Made by a program: the position numbers and the translations under genes
From: Lachnospiraceae bacterium
GTDB taxonomy: Bacteria; Bacillota; Clostridia; Lachnospirales; Lachnospiraceae
Direction: 5' to 3'
Assembly (NCBI GenBank): GCA_024682555.1
Contig: JAIKZD010000029.1
Location: 1 to 62,214, forward strand
DNA: 62,214 nucleotides
The notes under the pieces: model-generated
Database searches by the model: none
What the model was told of the DNA's origin: nothing
Seen by the model: only the letters and a program-made list of their open reading frames with translations
In this document: positions 9,277-17,774 of the stretch, one piece after another
Layout: every line of letters starts with the position of its first letter
Position numbering within the stretch: the stretch's first letter is position 1

Positions 9277-9894
9277 TTACACCGGCGGCATGCCGATCTT
9301 TTCAAAAAATTTATTCAGCGAGTCCCCGTCAAGGATCAGGAACATATGACTGCTAAGCTCCGTCCTCTCTACCTTGAACTCTTCATCGATCACCACAACC
9401 TTGCTTCCGTCAGCTCCGAAAGCATCCACCGGCATCTTGAGAAGCTCGCTAATGGTACAGGACTTCGGCTCGGGCGAGGTGATATCGACAACCATCCCCG
9501 AAAGAGTTGCCAGGGAATTGGCACAGGCACCGGAAGTGATATTCCCGAGCTCGCTCAGCACGGAAATGTCCATATCATTGAGCTCCGACAGGGAGGCAAA
9601 TTCCCTCGGATAATAAACATTTATGACCCTCTTGGCATATTCGCCGCTGATTATGTTTATTATCATCCCGGTCAGATCTTCCTTGATGCCGACCTTGATC
9701 CCCAGAACCACGCCCTTATCAACCTTGATAAGCTTCTCCACTGTCGATGAATCAAGGATCCTTATATTGGGAACCGTCATGTCGACCATGGTGCCTATGA
9801 AGGTCGCAAGAGCCGTGCAGGCATTGCCCGCGCCTATGTTTCCTATTTCCTTTAAAGCCGAAATGTGCATTTCGGTCAACGCATTTGTATCCAT
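9277..9894 (-). CDS. cheC: CheC-type CheY-P phosphatase
   Basis: Chemotaxis phosphatase that removes phosphate from CheY-P. The protein has 205 residues and the duplicated CheC active-site helix is complete in both halves: E16 and N19 in LKEIGNIGAGNA, and E115 and N118 in LSELGNITSGACANSLA. Both sites therefore look catalytic. There is no cheD or other chemotaxis gene in the window, so it is an orphan here, near yerC (36 bases downstream). It may act with chemotaxis genes elsewhere or on another response regulator. The assignment from the paired motifs is firm; the partner is unknown. Confidence 0.92.
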   Translation of the reverse strand: MDTNALTEMHISALKEIGNIGAGNACTALATFIGTMVDMTVPNIRILDSSTVEKLIKVDKGVVLGIKVGIKEDLTGMIINIISGEYAKRVINVYYPREFASLSELNDMDISVLSELGNITSGACANSLATLSGMVVDITSPEPKSCTISELLKMPVDAFGADGSKVVVIDEEFKVERTELSSHMFLILDGDSLNKFFEKIGMPPV

Positions 9895-9975
9895 CTGAAA
9901 TCCTGCTCAATAGTTATATCTGATGTGTCGGTAAAAATTATTATACCAAAAACGCCTATGTTTGTAAAAAAATAT

Positions 9976-11157
9976 TTACCCCTCCTTTATCGGATGCCTG
10001 ATAAAGAGAAATTTGAGCAAAAGCGGCGTGGCTATGGAGGAAACTATGATCAGAAGTATCACCGAGGTAAAATATACCGGTGACAGAAGTCCCACTGCCA
10101 GTCCCTTCTGGGATACGATCAGGGCTACCTCGCCTCTGGTCATCATACCTACGCCGATCTTAAGCGAATCCTGAAAGCTCGATCCCGCAATCTTTGCCAC
10201 AAGTCCGCAGCCGATGATCTTGCATAAAAGCCCCACAAGGACAAAAGCGATGGAAAACCAGAGTATGCTCAGGGAAAAATCGGAAAGATCGGTTTTCAGG
10301 CCTATGCTGGCAAAGAATATTGGGCCGAAAAACATATAAGAATTCACATCCATCTTTCTTGCGATATAATCCGAATCGTGCAGGGAACATAGTATTATTC
10401 CCGCAACATAGGCTCCCGTGATATCCGCTATGCCGAAAAACCTTTCGGCTATATAAGCAAAAGCAAAACAGAGGGCAAGTCCGGCTATGGGTATCCTTCT
10501 GGTATGCGGAAATCTGTTGTCTGCCCTGTTAAACAGCCTGTACAGAATAAATCCCACAACTATGGCAAATATGAAGAAAAGGATAGTGTTTATTATCACC
10601 TGGCTGACCTTTGTGTTATCCGAGCGGAAACCTATCACAAAGGTCAGGACAACGATACCTATAACATCATCTATAATGGCTGCCGCCAGTATGGTGGTAC
10701 CGATCTTGCTCTTTAAATGTCCCAGTTCCTTAAGGGTCTCCACGGTAATCGAAACACTTGTGGCCGTCAGTATGACACCTATAAAGAGTGACTTGTAAAA
10801 CTCCGGGGTCGGAGGGGCACTGAAGCCGTAAAAAGCCATATGCAGAAGAGTTCCGCCGAGAAGGGGAACAAAAACCCCCGCACAGGCTATAAGAAAGGCT
10901 AAGGGGCCGGTTTTAAGAAGCTGTCTCAGATCCGTGGTGACTCCTGCCTCAAACATAAGGATCACCACGCCTATCTCGGCAAGCTTTACAAGAAAATCAT
11001 TGGGTTCCACCCATCCGAGAAGACTCGGACCTATCAAAAGACCTGCGAGGATCTCCCCCACCACCTGAGGGGCCTTGCAGGCTCTTGCCAGGATACCCAT
11101 GAGCTTTGCGCAGATGATGATTATCGCCAGACTCCTGAATATCATATATGTTTCCAT
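9976..11157 (-). CDS. CPA2-family cation:proton antiporter
   Basis: A 393-aa membrane protein with about 11-12 hydrophobic helices and no cytoplasmic TrkA-N domain, so a short member of the monovalent cation:proton antiporter-2 family (NapA/GerN/KefB type). Landmarks are QVVGEILAGLLIGPSLLG near residues 31-48, the ion-binding DD pair at 163-164 (IIDDVIGIVVL) and GMMTRGEVALIVSQKG late in the protein. It would exchange Na+ or K+ for H+; which ion cannot be read. It follows the SARP-type regulator by 69 bases. That gap holds a hairpin (GCACCGG/CCGGTGC, 11174-11209 region) directly before the ribosome binding site CGGGAGGTG. Confidence 0.88.
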   Translation of the reverse strand: METYMIFRSLAIIIICAKLMGILARACKAPQVVGEILAGLLIGPSLLGWVEPNDFLVKLAEIGVVILMFEAGVTTDLRQLLKTGPLAFLIACAGVFVPLLGGTLLHMAFYGFSAPPTPEFYKSLFIGVILTATSVSITVETLKELGHLKSKIGTTILAAAIIDDVIGIVVLTFVIGFRSDNTKVSQVIINTILFFIFAIVVGFILYRLFNRADNRFPHTRRIPIAGLALCFAFAYIAERFFGIADITGAYVAGIILCSLHDSDYIARKMDVNSYMFFGPIFFASIGLKTDLSDFSLSILWFSIAFVLVGLLCKIIGCGLVAKIAGSSFQDSLKIGVGMMTRGEVALIVSQKGLAVGLLSPVYFTSVILLIIVSSIATPLLLKFLFIRHPIKEG

Positions 11158-11226
11158 TTTATATACACCTCCCGGGCACCGGTCTTATTTCGGGAAACCG
11201 CCGGTGCAAAAGATTCTGTGCGAGCT

Positions 11227-12351
11227 TTATTCTTTTGAATTATTAAGCGGTCTTACTTTATATACAAGGGCGTAGTCATCGATGCCCGAATTCACGAAGA
11301 ACCTTCCTTTTACACGTTCCATGACCTTTCTTGCATCCTCGTATGCATCCACGGGGTAGATGATCAGGAACTGATCCTCGGAATATCTGCAGATACTGTC
11401 ACCGAGTCTCAGCTCGTGACTTAAGCACCTCTGCAGGGCCTGCATCGCTCTTTCATCCTTAAGAGGATCCCTCTCCATTCCGAGACTTCTTAAGGTCACC
11501 ATGGATAAGAACATGGTCTCTCCCGTCCTTAACAGAAGCCTTCTCTGTAGCTTATAGACCTCTTTGAACATCTCGTAGTCACAGATGAAGGCCGTCTGCT
11601 CCATGCCGCCCTTTTCCATGTCATTCTGCAGATAGTCTATCTTTTTTTCCATGTCCCTGCAGGAAGCGGTGATCACCCTGTATTCATTTTCGAGCTCATC
11701 ATCCTCCGCGCCTTTAAGCTCCGCAAGCTTAAGCTCATTTCTTAGCAGAATGGTGTCGCCGCAAATGTCAATGGCCTTTTTGCAGATCTTTATCACATCA
11801 TCATATTTGCCGTCTTCCTTTAAAAGCTTCGCATAGGCTAAAACGGTATTTACGTACAGATCCCTGTAATATACCCCCTTCGGGACCTCCCAGTGCTCTC
11901 TTTCAAAATCGGGAAGGAGATTGCCCCTGTATATCTCTATGGCTCTCTTAAGGTATTCCTCACGCACGGATCTGTCGGCCATGCTGCTGATGCCTAAGTT
12001 GGAATAATCCTCAAAATCATAGATATCTATGTCTATGTTCTGCTTGTGATTCCACTGGTATGTGCCTCTCCTGCTGATTATGGAATCCGAGAGTTCTTCC
12101 ACGCCCACGGTATCTATAAGCGATCTGTATCTGTACAGAAGCGTACGCAAAGCCGTTCCCGGGTTGGAATAATCCTCCCCCGACCATAACAGTTCAAAAA
12201 GCTCCGAGTGCGGTATTGCCCTGCCCTTGTTCAATAAAAGGTATGACACTAAAAGCTTGGTCTTTCTCGTATGATTCAGGCTGTCAAGTATCTCCTCGCC
12301 GTCCCGTAATATTTTCAGACCTCCCAACAGCCTAATTGTTATCTGCGCCAT
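11227..12351 (-). CDS. SARP/BTAD-type transcriptional regulator with a degenerate GGDEF-like C-terminal domain
   Basis: Three parts in 374 residues. Residues ~1-95 are an OmpR-type winged helix (ITIRLLGGLKILRDGE, PHSELFELLWSGED, NPGTALRTLLYRYRS). Residues ~96-240 are the helical bacterial transcriptional activator domain (IDIYDFEDYSNL, RAIEIYRGNLLPDFEREHW). Residues ~250-374 resemble a GGDEF domain in GDSICRYSEDQFLIIYP, but the GGDEF signature reads SEDQF, so diguanylate cyclase activity is not expected; it may bind a nucleotide or partner. SARP regulators control secondary metabolism in actinobacteria, and related proteins occur in Clostridia. It is the last gene of the bactofilin/GspF operon, 3 bases after its neighbour. 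Confidence 0.75.
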   Translation of the reverse strand: MAQITIRLLGGLKILRDGEEILDSLNHTRKTKLLVSYLLLNKGRAIPHSELFELLWSGEDYSNPGTALRTLLYRYRSLIDTVGVEELSDSIISRRGTYQWNHKQNIDIDIYDFEDYSNLGISSMADRSVREEYLKRAIEIYRGNLLPDFEREHWEVPKGVYYRDLYVNTVLAYAKLLKEDGKYDDVIKICKKAIDICGDTILLRNELKLAELKGAEDDELENEYRVITASCRDMEKKIDYLQNDMEKGGMEQTAFICDYEMFKEVYKLQRRLLLRTGETMFLSMVTLRSLGMERDPLKDERAMQALQRCLSHELRLGDSICRYSEDQFLIIYPVDAYEDARKVMERVKGRFFVNSGIDDYALVYKVRPLNNSKE

Positions 12352-12354
12352 GTT

Positions 12355-13740
12355 TCATCCTCCATCCTGCATAAACAATCCCTGATACTGTATATTCTTT
12401 ATATAATCCATAATATCGTGCGATATTACCGCTTCATCCTCATATGTATCCGCCCGGACTTCGTTTTCGGCTCTGTTTCCGGCTTCATTTCCGGCTCCGT
12501 CTCTTTCATAGTCGATCAATGCGGCCGCTATGTCCCTGTTGGCCACCAGATTGTTATTTCCCCTGACATATATCCTGTCAAGTGCTATTATGCTCCCTTC
12601 CACGTTGGTATCCGGCTCGATTATCACGTTTCCGCTTGTGATGACCACTCCGGTGAAATCATCGGAGAGGATGACATCATAGTTGGAAAGTATCTTGCGG
12701 AAGGGACCCCCGTAATCACTGTCATTATCGGAATCATAATAATCATAAAGGCTTAAAAGACCTTCCGTATCCGACAGGATGCTCTGCTTTTCGCTTAACA
12801 GCTCTGCGTCCTTCAGATCATCCGAAAACTCTCCGTTCAGATTTACCACATTGTCCAGATTGTATCCTTCGATCTCATTTATTGCCTGGCCGAAGATCCT
12901 CACCGGCTCGCTTTCGGTCCCGAAGACCACATAAGAACTCTTTATGTTTATATCCGACAGAGATATCACCTTTTCAGAGTTGAAGGCTATCTGGGTGGAC
13001 AGGATATTTATGCCTCCGTATCTTCCGACCTCACCGTACATTCCCTCGGCTCCGCGCCTCTCGTCGCGGGAATGGGATCCTGCGTAAACATTTCCTATGA
13101 CGGAGGAAGTGTCGCCCATTATATACAGACCCTTCATGGCAACAAGGGAATAGTCAAACAGTCCGTCGCTTCCGCTCGTAAAATAGGCTCTGGGGTAATC
13201 TAAGTTACTGTCATACCTTGCGGCGGTTATCACCTCGCCGCCCTCCGCATATTCAAGCCTGAGCCTGTTGATGGAACACCCGGTGATACTCCCGTCCTTA
13301 TCATGCTTTATATCAAACACCGGGGTACCGTTTAAACGAATGTTCCCCACTGCTTCATCATCCCCCGAAAGGGTCTTCAGATATCCGGAAATGGTGGAAC
13401 CGATGTTATCTTCATCGAAGGATCCGTAAAGGGCCCTTGCGTATCTTTCGTAAAAAAGCGCGCAGGCTTCGGTATTGCCGTACAGTTCTTCCGAATTCCT
13501 CAACATATTAAGGATCGGTTCATATTCCTCTTCCGCCGTTTCCTTCAGTTCTGTATTGATAAGCCCGATCAGTTTTCCTTCGGTTTCCTTAAGGCACTCC
13601 GAAGCATCCAGTTTCTTATGTTTTTCCATAAGAAGCATTGAAAGGGCCCCGCCTCTTACGATCATAACCAGCATAAGAACGGATGAAAGGATCATGACCA
13701 GGAGATTCAATGCATAGAAATAACTTTTTGTCCTGCTCAT
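12355..13740 (-). CDS. Membrane-anchored protein with bactofilin/PilX-like repeats, function unknown
   Basis: A 461-aa protein with one N-terminal transmembrane helix (NLLVMILSSVLMLVMIV) after a short basic segment, as in minor pilins or PilX-like proteins but without a prepilin cleavage motif I can recognise. A helical part follows, then an extended beta-rich half. Two stretches resemble polymer-forming (bactofilin-like) or autotransporter turns: MKGLYIMGDTSSVIGNVYAG, and GVVITSGNVIIEPDTNVEGS followed by IIALDRIYVRGNN. The tail has Glu/Ala/Asn-rich low complexity. It begins 8 bases after the GspF gene and ends 3 bases before the SARP gene, so it belongs to the same operon and may be the extracytoplasmic partner of the GspF protein. 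Identity is not known. Confidence 0.6.
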   Translation of the reverse strand: MSRTKSYFYALNLLVMILSSVLMLVMIVRGGALSMLLMEKHKKLDASECLKETEGKLIGLINTELKETAEEEYEPILNMLRNSEELYGNTEACALFYERYARALYGSFDEDNIGSTISGYLKTLSGDDEAVGNIRLNGTPVFDIKHDKDGSITGCSINRLRLEYAEGGEVITAARYDSNLDYPRAYFTSGSDGLFDYSLVAMKGLYIMGDTSSVIGNVYAGSHSRDERRGAEGMYGEVGRYGGINILSTQIAFNSEKVISLSDINIKSSYVVFGTESEPVRIFGQAINEIEGYNLDNVVNLNGEFSDDLKDAELLSEKQSILSDTEGLLSLYDYYDSDNDSDYGGPFRKILSNYDVILSDDFTGVVITSGNVIIEPDTNVEGSIIALDRIYVRGNNNLVANRDIAAALIDYERDGAGNEAGNRAENEVRADTYEDEAVISHDIMDYIKNIQYQGLFMQDGG

Positions 13741-13748
13741 TCTGGCTC

Positions 13749-14798
13749 CTAAATGCTGCTTACCGCATCAAACATGCTGATCAGCGGCTGTATCATCGAC
13801 AGGATCACCGTTATTAGAACCGCCGCCATTATGAAGAACATTAAGGGTTCTTTTATGTTCAGATTCCTTTCGGCAAGCCTTTGTGCTTCATCGAGGTTCA
13901 GCCTGTGCTCATTATCAAGGCACTCGCTCAGATTCCCCATCTCTTCCCCAAGGGATACAAGCTCTAAATATACATCCGAGAAAAACCCCGAATCCTCAAG
14001 GGCCTTAGACAACAGAACATTGTCATCGCATTCCCCGGCAGCTCTTTCAAGCAGGGTCGAAAAGAAAAGATCATTCTTAAACACACCGGAAAGTATCCTT
14101 AACGCCTCGGATCTTGTATGGTCGTATTTCAGAAGCTGTGCCATATACTCGGAAAACCTTGAATACAGTATTTTTTTCCTTATCTTTCCATATACCGTAT
14201 TCTTAAACAGTCCCCCGGAAAGCCTCTTTCCGCCAAATCCGCTGCATCCTATGATGATAAGAACGGCAAGGAGCGCCGTAAAGATCAGCAGGATTATCAG
14301 CATGTTGTCCGACAGAAATCCGCATATCATGAATATTCTCCGGGTGAACACGGGTATTTCGATATCTATCCCGGAAAACATGGCGATAAAATGCGGATAT
14401 ATTACTGCCATGAGCAGAAAAACAAATACTGGCACAAATACCGTCATCATCATGGGATACCGGATCCCCCTGTTCAAAAGACGGTTTCTCCTGTCTTCGT
14501 TTTTATATATCGTTTCAAATTCCCTGAGACATTCCGACAGTCTGTTTCTCTCATCGGCTTTTTTCACACAGGCCGTAAAGCATTCATCGAAGGCCCCGGA
14601 AAGGATCAGCGCATCGGAGATATTCTCCCCTTCCTCTATTGAATCTATAACGGTTTCCGCAGCTGCTTTCAAAGATCTGTTTTCCAGCTGCCCGTGCAGG
14701 ATCTTTAACGCGTTCAGGTATCCGACTCCGGCCTTTAAGGTCCCGGCAAACTGGCCGCAGAACAATGCGGTGTCTGACGCTTCTATCTTTGAGCCCAT
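13749..14798 (-). CDS. GspF/PilC family inner-membrane assembly protein (orphan)
   Basis: The 349-aa protein has the duplicated GspF (T2SSF) architecture: FCGQFAGTLKAGVGYLNALK at ~14-33, a first membrane helix with the basic loop RLLNRGIRYPMMMTVFVPVF, hydrophobic segments near 105-135 and 155-185, a second copy beginning FSEYMAQLLKYDHTRSEALR, and a final membrane helix. Such proteins form the inner-membrane platform of type IV pili and type II secretion systems. No secretion ATPase, prepilin peptidase or pilin gene lies in the window. Ribosome binding site AAGGAG precedes the ATG. Its neighbours (muramidase, bactofilin, 461-aa protein) suggest an envelope-spanning machine that borrows ATPase functions from elsewhere. 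Confidence 0.85.
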   Translation of the reverse strand: MGSKIEASDTALFCGQFAGTLKAGVGYLNALKILHGQLENRSLKAAAETVIDSIEEGENISDALILSGAFDECFTACVKKADERNRLSECLREFETIYKNEDRRNRLLNRGIRYPMMMTVFVPVFVFLLMAVIYPHFIAMFSGIDIEIPVFTRRIFMICGFLSDNMLIILLIFTALLAVLIIIGCSGFGGKRLSGGLFKNTVYGKIRKKILYSRFSEYMAQLLKYDHTRSEALRILSGVFKNDLFFSTLLERAAGECDDNVLLSKALEDSGFFSDVYLELVSLGEEMGNLSECLDNEHRLNLDEAQRLAERNLNIKEPLMFFIMAAVLITVILSMIQPLISMFDAVSSI

Positions 14799-14834
14799 TA
14801 CACACTCCTTTGCAAGCTCATTTTCTGTTCTGTA

Positions 14835-15863
14835 TCACTCTTCAGCCGGAAGCTCCCCGTCTTCCTCTATCACCACACTGTCGGCAGAAGGGCTGACATT
14901 CTTTATCCTGTCCTCTAAGGCGGCAGCCCTTAATTCCGGAACAAAGCTCGGATAGTCCACCATACAGATATTAAGATCCACCTCGGTATCTATTCCCGGT
15001 ATATACCCCGAATCGGTGTACTGCCATATGGTAAAATCAAACATAAAATCATTTTTTTCCAGATACTGGGGTGCCCAGAAGTCATACTCCTGAAGAGTCT
15101 CGAGATTTAACTCTCTCCTCATCCAGTTCTCCGAGGCGTATATCATGGGATAATAGCCTTCCTCCCTGATCCTCTCGCAGAAGGCTCTTGCCATATCGGC
15201 CCTTAGGTCCTTCGATATCTCGGTGATCCGGGTCCTTGCGGATGCGTCCGATACATATTCCGTATCGTAGGCAACGGGATAGGATATGTCAAAACCCTCT
15301 ATAGTCCTTATGACAAATTCAGCCTCGGCAACAGCCTCCTCAACGGTTATCGACTGGGTGTAAAAATATACTCCGAGAGGTATTCCTCTTTTATTGCATT
15401 CGGAAGCATACTGGCGGAATTTCTCATCCTCTACAAGACCGCCTTCGGAATATCCTCTGTATCCGCATCTTAAGATCACAAAGTCCACTGCCTTTTCAAG
15501 CTCATCCCAGTTAACATACTGCTGGTGATAACTCAGATCCACCCCGAGTTTTGATATCTTTTTCCCGTTCTCGTCGTAATAGGCCATAAACCCGTCTTCG
15601 ATGACGAAATTATCCTGAATATAGGAATTAATGGGAATCTTTCCGTATACCCTCTTCCTCTCCGGCACATGGATATAGGTTATATCATCCCTGGTGGCCT
15701 CTAAGCGCTTTAATTCCTCTTCATGGGCGGAGTTGATCGCCGCGATCCTCTCCTGATCCTTAACATGGACGGTTACCATGCCCGATACAAATCCCAGCAC
15801 GAACATGGTGATCACCAGAAATATGATTATCAGTATTAATCCTGTTTGTCCCTTTTTCTTCAC
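14835..15863 (-). CDS. Membrane-anchored GH25 muramidase (lysozyme)
   Basis: Starts with GTG at 15861-15863, preceded by GGGGAGA. An N-terminal transmembrane helix (GLILIIIFLVITMFVLGFVSG) anchors the protein with the rest outside. A linker of ~90 residues is followed by the GH25 (Cellosyl/LytC-type) barrel: KLGVDLSYHQQYVNW carries the first catalytic Asp, VDFVILRCGYRGYSEGG, PLGVYFYTQS, and YPVAYDTEYVS carries the Asp-x-Glu pair, ending in WQYTDSGYIPGIDTEVDLN. It would hydrolyse the MurNAc-GlcNAc bond of peptidoglycan. It lies third in the operon, which suggests it opens the wall locally for an apparatus. Confidence in the family is high. Confidence 0.9.
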   Translation of the reverse strand: MKKKGQTGLILIIIFLVITMFVLGFVSGMVTVHVKDQERIAAINSAHEEELKRLEATRDDITYIHVPERKRVYGKIPINSYIQDNFVIEDGFMAYYDENGKKISKLGVDLSYHQQYVNWDELEKAVDFVILRCGYRGYSEGGLVEDEKFRQYASECNKRGIPLGVYFYTQSITVEEAVAEAEFVIRTIEGFDISYPVAYDTEYVSDASARTRITEISKDLRADMARAFCERIREEGYYPMIYASENWMRRELNLETLQEYDFWAPQYLEKNDFMFDFTIWQYTDSGYIPGIDTEVDLNICMVDYPSFVPELRAAALEDRIKNVSPSADSVVIEEDGELPAEE

Positions 15864-15907
15864 TTCTCTCCCCTGCAGACTTCACCCTTCTATGCCGTAT
15901 CCGGTCA

Positions 15908-16432
15908 TCATTTAGGTCTTTTTTCCGGGCTTTCTTCCTTTTCGGAAGTATCACTGCCCTTATCCTTTTCGTCGGACGGCGCGGCATTTTCAAGACTTTT
16001 TTTCTTCACCATTTCCTTTGCATTCTTCCTTGCGACCGCCGCCTTTTTTTTGTTAATCTCCGCAAGCTTTGCCTTATTCTCCCTTTTCATTATGCAGTTT
16101 CCGAAGAATACGGATTCCTCATCTATTAAGAGCCTGTCGGTCTCCACGTCACCGTAAAGCTCGCCAGTTGCCTCTATGTTGGTCTTATTGTCAATGGTAA
16201 GGTTTCCCTGTACCACCCCCGCAAGTATGATACTCTCGGCCTTAATGTTTCCATGCACCTCTGCATTTTTCCCGACAACAACGGCCTCCTTGGTGGAGAT
16301 GTCACCGTATACCTTTCCGTCGACCCTTATGGCGCTTTCCGATTCTATACCTCCGTGAACTACCGTGTCCGCCGAAACAACGGTGGATATGGCATTCACA
16401 TTTATCCTTACCTTATCTTCATTAAAAAACAT
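15908..16432 (-). CDS. Bactofilin (polymer-forming cytoskeletal protein)
   Basis: A 174-aa bactofilin. The core consists of short beta-helix turns of the usual kind: TVVSADTVVHGGIESESAIR, VDGKVYGDISTKEAVVVGKN, AEVHGNIKAESIILAGVVQG and so on to FFGNCIMKRENK, followed by a highly charged Lys/Glu/Ser C-terminal tail of ~55 residues. Bactofilins polymerise without nucleotide and localise cell-wall enzymes. I choose the ATG at 16430-16432, 5 bases after GGGAGG; a GTG two codons earlier overlaps that site. It follows the degenerate LytM gene by about 20 bases, repeating the well-known bactofilin/M23 pairing, and precedes the muramidase gene. Confidence 0.92.
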   Translation of the reverse strand: MFFNEDKVRINVNAISTVVSADTVVHGGIESESAIRVDGKVYGDISTKEAVVVGKNAEVHGNIKAESIILAGVVQGNLTIDNKTNIEATGELYGDVETDRLLIDEESVFFGNCIMKRENKAKLAEINKKKAAVARKNAKEMVKKKSLENAAPSDEKDKGSDTSEKEESPEKRPK

Positions 16433-16458
16433 AGACACCTCCCGCTTCTTACGGATAA

Positions 16459-17184
16459 CTAATCTATCTGTGAGGGATCCACAGGGTCGCCGCCGAATAT
16501 GATCTCGTAACCCGAAAGAAAATCCTCATCCTCGGAAACAAAGAGCTTATCACCCTGTTTAACCTCGCTTCCTTCCGTGACTAAAGGCGTCCCGTCAAAA
16601 GCGTATACCGATCTGTATCCGTTTTTATGGTCTATGGTCACGGTGTAAGCCAGGGTTCCGTCCTCCGATATTTCCTGGACCGTGCCGTCGGCAGTGACGA
16701 TGACACTGCTGCCCGCAAGGCTCATAAATACCAGCCTTTCTTTGTGTTCGTCCGCATCATCAAAGGGGTCTTTTACTATGGTGGCCTTTCCGTCAATGGG
16801 CAGAACACCCGGCACGTCGGTACGTACTCTTCTTTCCTGTTTCTTATCCGATGTCACGCTCCGGGTTTCCACGCTCTCCCCGGATACAGGTGCCTCGGAT
16901 CTTCCAAGCTCTGCCTTGAGTTCCCTGTTCTCGGCCTCAAGGGTTTCGATCCTTGTTATGAACCCGTCTTCGGAATAAATGCTCTTATGGCTCTTAAGCA
17001 GCAGGGACAGAAAAAGGCAGATAACGATGACCACTACCGCAGTGATGGTCACGACCCATCTCGCCACCGTATCCAGACTCAGTTCAAAGGATCTGGCATT
17101 GTCGGTAGTATCGGGGATGAACATCACCGTATAGCTGCTTATAAGGCTTCTCTTCCTTTTTTTCTTTTCCTTTTTTGCTTTCAC
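16459..17184 (-). CDS. Membrane-anchored degenerate LytM/M23-like protein
   Basis: I start it at the GTG at 17182-17184, which has GGGAG 4-5 bases upstream; a TTG 14 codons earlier lacks support. It has a basic cytoplasmic N-terminus (KAKKEKKKRKR), a transmembrane helix (VVTITAVVVIVICLFLSLLL), a short coiled coil (FITRIETLEAENRELKAELG), a linker, and a C-terminal LytM-like barrel (GTVQEISEDGTLAYTVTIDH, GYRSVYAFDGTPLVTEGSEV, KQGDKLF). The usual catalytic His of the YxHL motif is Phe (YAFDG), and no HxH is present, so peptidase activity is not expected. It may act as a scaffold for the bactofilin, as non-catalytic LytM proteins such as B. subtilis SpoIIQ do. It is the first gene of the operon. 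Confidence 0.78.
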   Translation of the reverse strand: MKAKKEKKKRKRSLISSYTVMFIPDTTDNARSFELSLDTVARWVVTITAVVVIVICLFLSLLLKSHKSIYSEDGFITRIETLEAENRELKAELGRSEAPVSGESVETRSVTSDKKQERRVRTDVPGVLPIDGKATIVKDPFDDADEHKERLVFMSLAGSSVIVTADGTVQEISEDGTLAYTVTIDHKNGYRSVYAFDGTPLVTEGSEVKQGDKLFVSEDEDFLSGYEIIFGGDPVDPSQID

Positions 17185-17355
17185 CGGTCTCCCAACACAG
17201 ATACCCCGTATACATAATTGTTTCAAAGTTACGCACGGGGGCGAATAACAGTTACAAAGAATAAAAAAATATCACTTACAAACCTAAATGATACTATAAC
17301 AACCTTTTTTTTTCAACAAAAGTTATGATTTCCGGGTAAGTGTCCGCCGTATGAC

Positions 17356-17431
17356 ACCGACAGGGGTATTTACTTTCGATAATTCCTATGATAATATAAC
17401 CTTGATGCTTGGCATCAATATTGATTGGAGG
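17356..17431 (+). promoter_or_regulatory. Cold-shock gene promoter and 5' UTR hairpin
   Basis: An AT-rich promoter (TATGATAATATAAC near 17388-17400) precedes a perfect 7-bp hairpin, TTGATGC at 17402-17408 and GCATCAA at 17412-17418 with a 3-base loop. The ribosome binding site GGAGG follows at 17427-17431. The hairpin sits where a temperature-sensitive element could act, but that role is only an inference. Confidence 0.5.
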
Positions 17432-17439
17432 TATCTGTG

Positions 17440-17637
17440 ATGAAGGGTACAGTAAAATGGTTCAGCAACCAGAAGGGATACGGTTTCATATCCACTGAAG
17501 ATGGTCAGGATGTGTTTGTACACTATTCAGGACTTAACATGGAAGGCTTTAAGTCTCTTGACGAAGGACAGGCTGTTGAATTCGACGTTGTCGACGGCGA
17601 AAAGGGACGTCAGGCAACAAACGTAACAAAGATTTAA
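17440..17637 (+). CDS. Cold-shock domain protein (CspA/CspB family)
   Basis: A 65-aa single-stranded nucleic-acid chaperone. It shows the complete cold-shock domain with RNP1 (KGYGFIS) and RNP2 (VFVHYS), starting [11 protein letters not shown]. The ATG at 17440 has GGAGG 8 bases upstream; an in-frame TTG five codons earlier lies before this site and is not the start. The gene stands alone on the plus strand, with a hairpin in its 5' UTR and a bidirectional terminator shared with the convergent HD-GYP gene. Its role would be melting RNA secondary structure in translation at low temperature or as a constitutive chaperone. Confidence 0.97.
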   Translation: MKGTVKWFSNQKGYGFISTEDGQDVFVHYSGLNMEGFKSLDEGQAVEFDVVDGEKGRQATNVTKI

Positions 17638-17737
17638 TCTTAATCTAAGAGTTTTATTAAGACGTTTCTGCTATATATTTCAGTGATATTGTTAGGGGAA
17701 TTGGTTCGTAGTAAAATAATCCGGATTAGAAAAGATC

Positions 17738-17769
17738 AAAAAAAGAGATGTTTCGACATCTCTTTTTTA
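17738..17769. terminator. Bidirectional intrinsic terminator between csp and the HD-GYP gene
   Basis: A perfect stem of 13 bp (17739-17751 with 17756-17768) closed by a TTCG tetraloop (17752-17755). The stem ends in runs of A on one side and T on the other, so it can stop transcription in both directions. Confidence 0.93.
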
Positions 17770-17774
17770 TTTGA

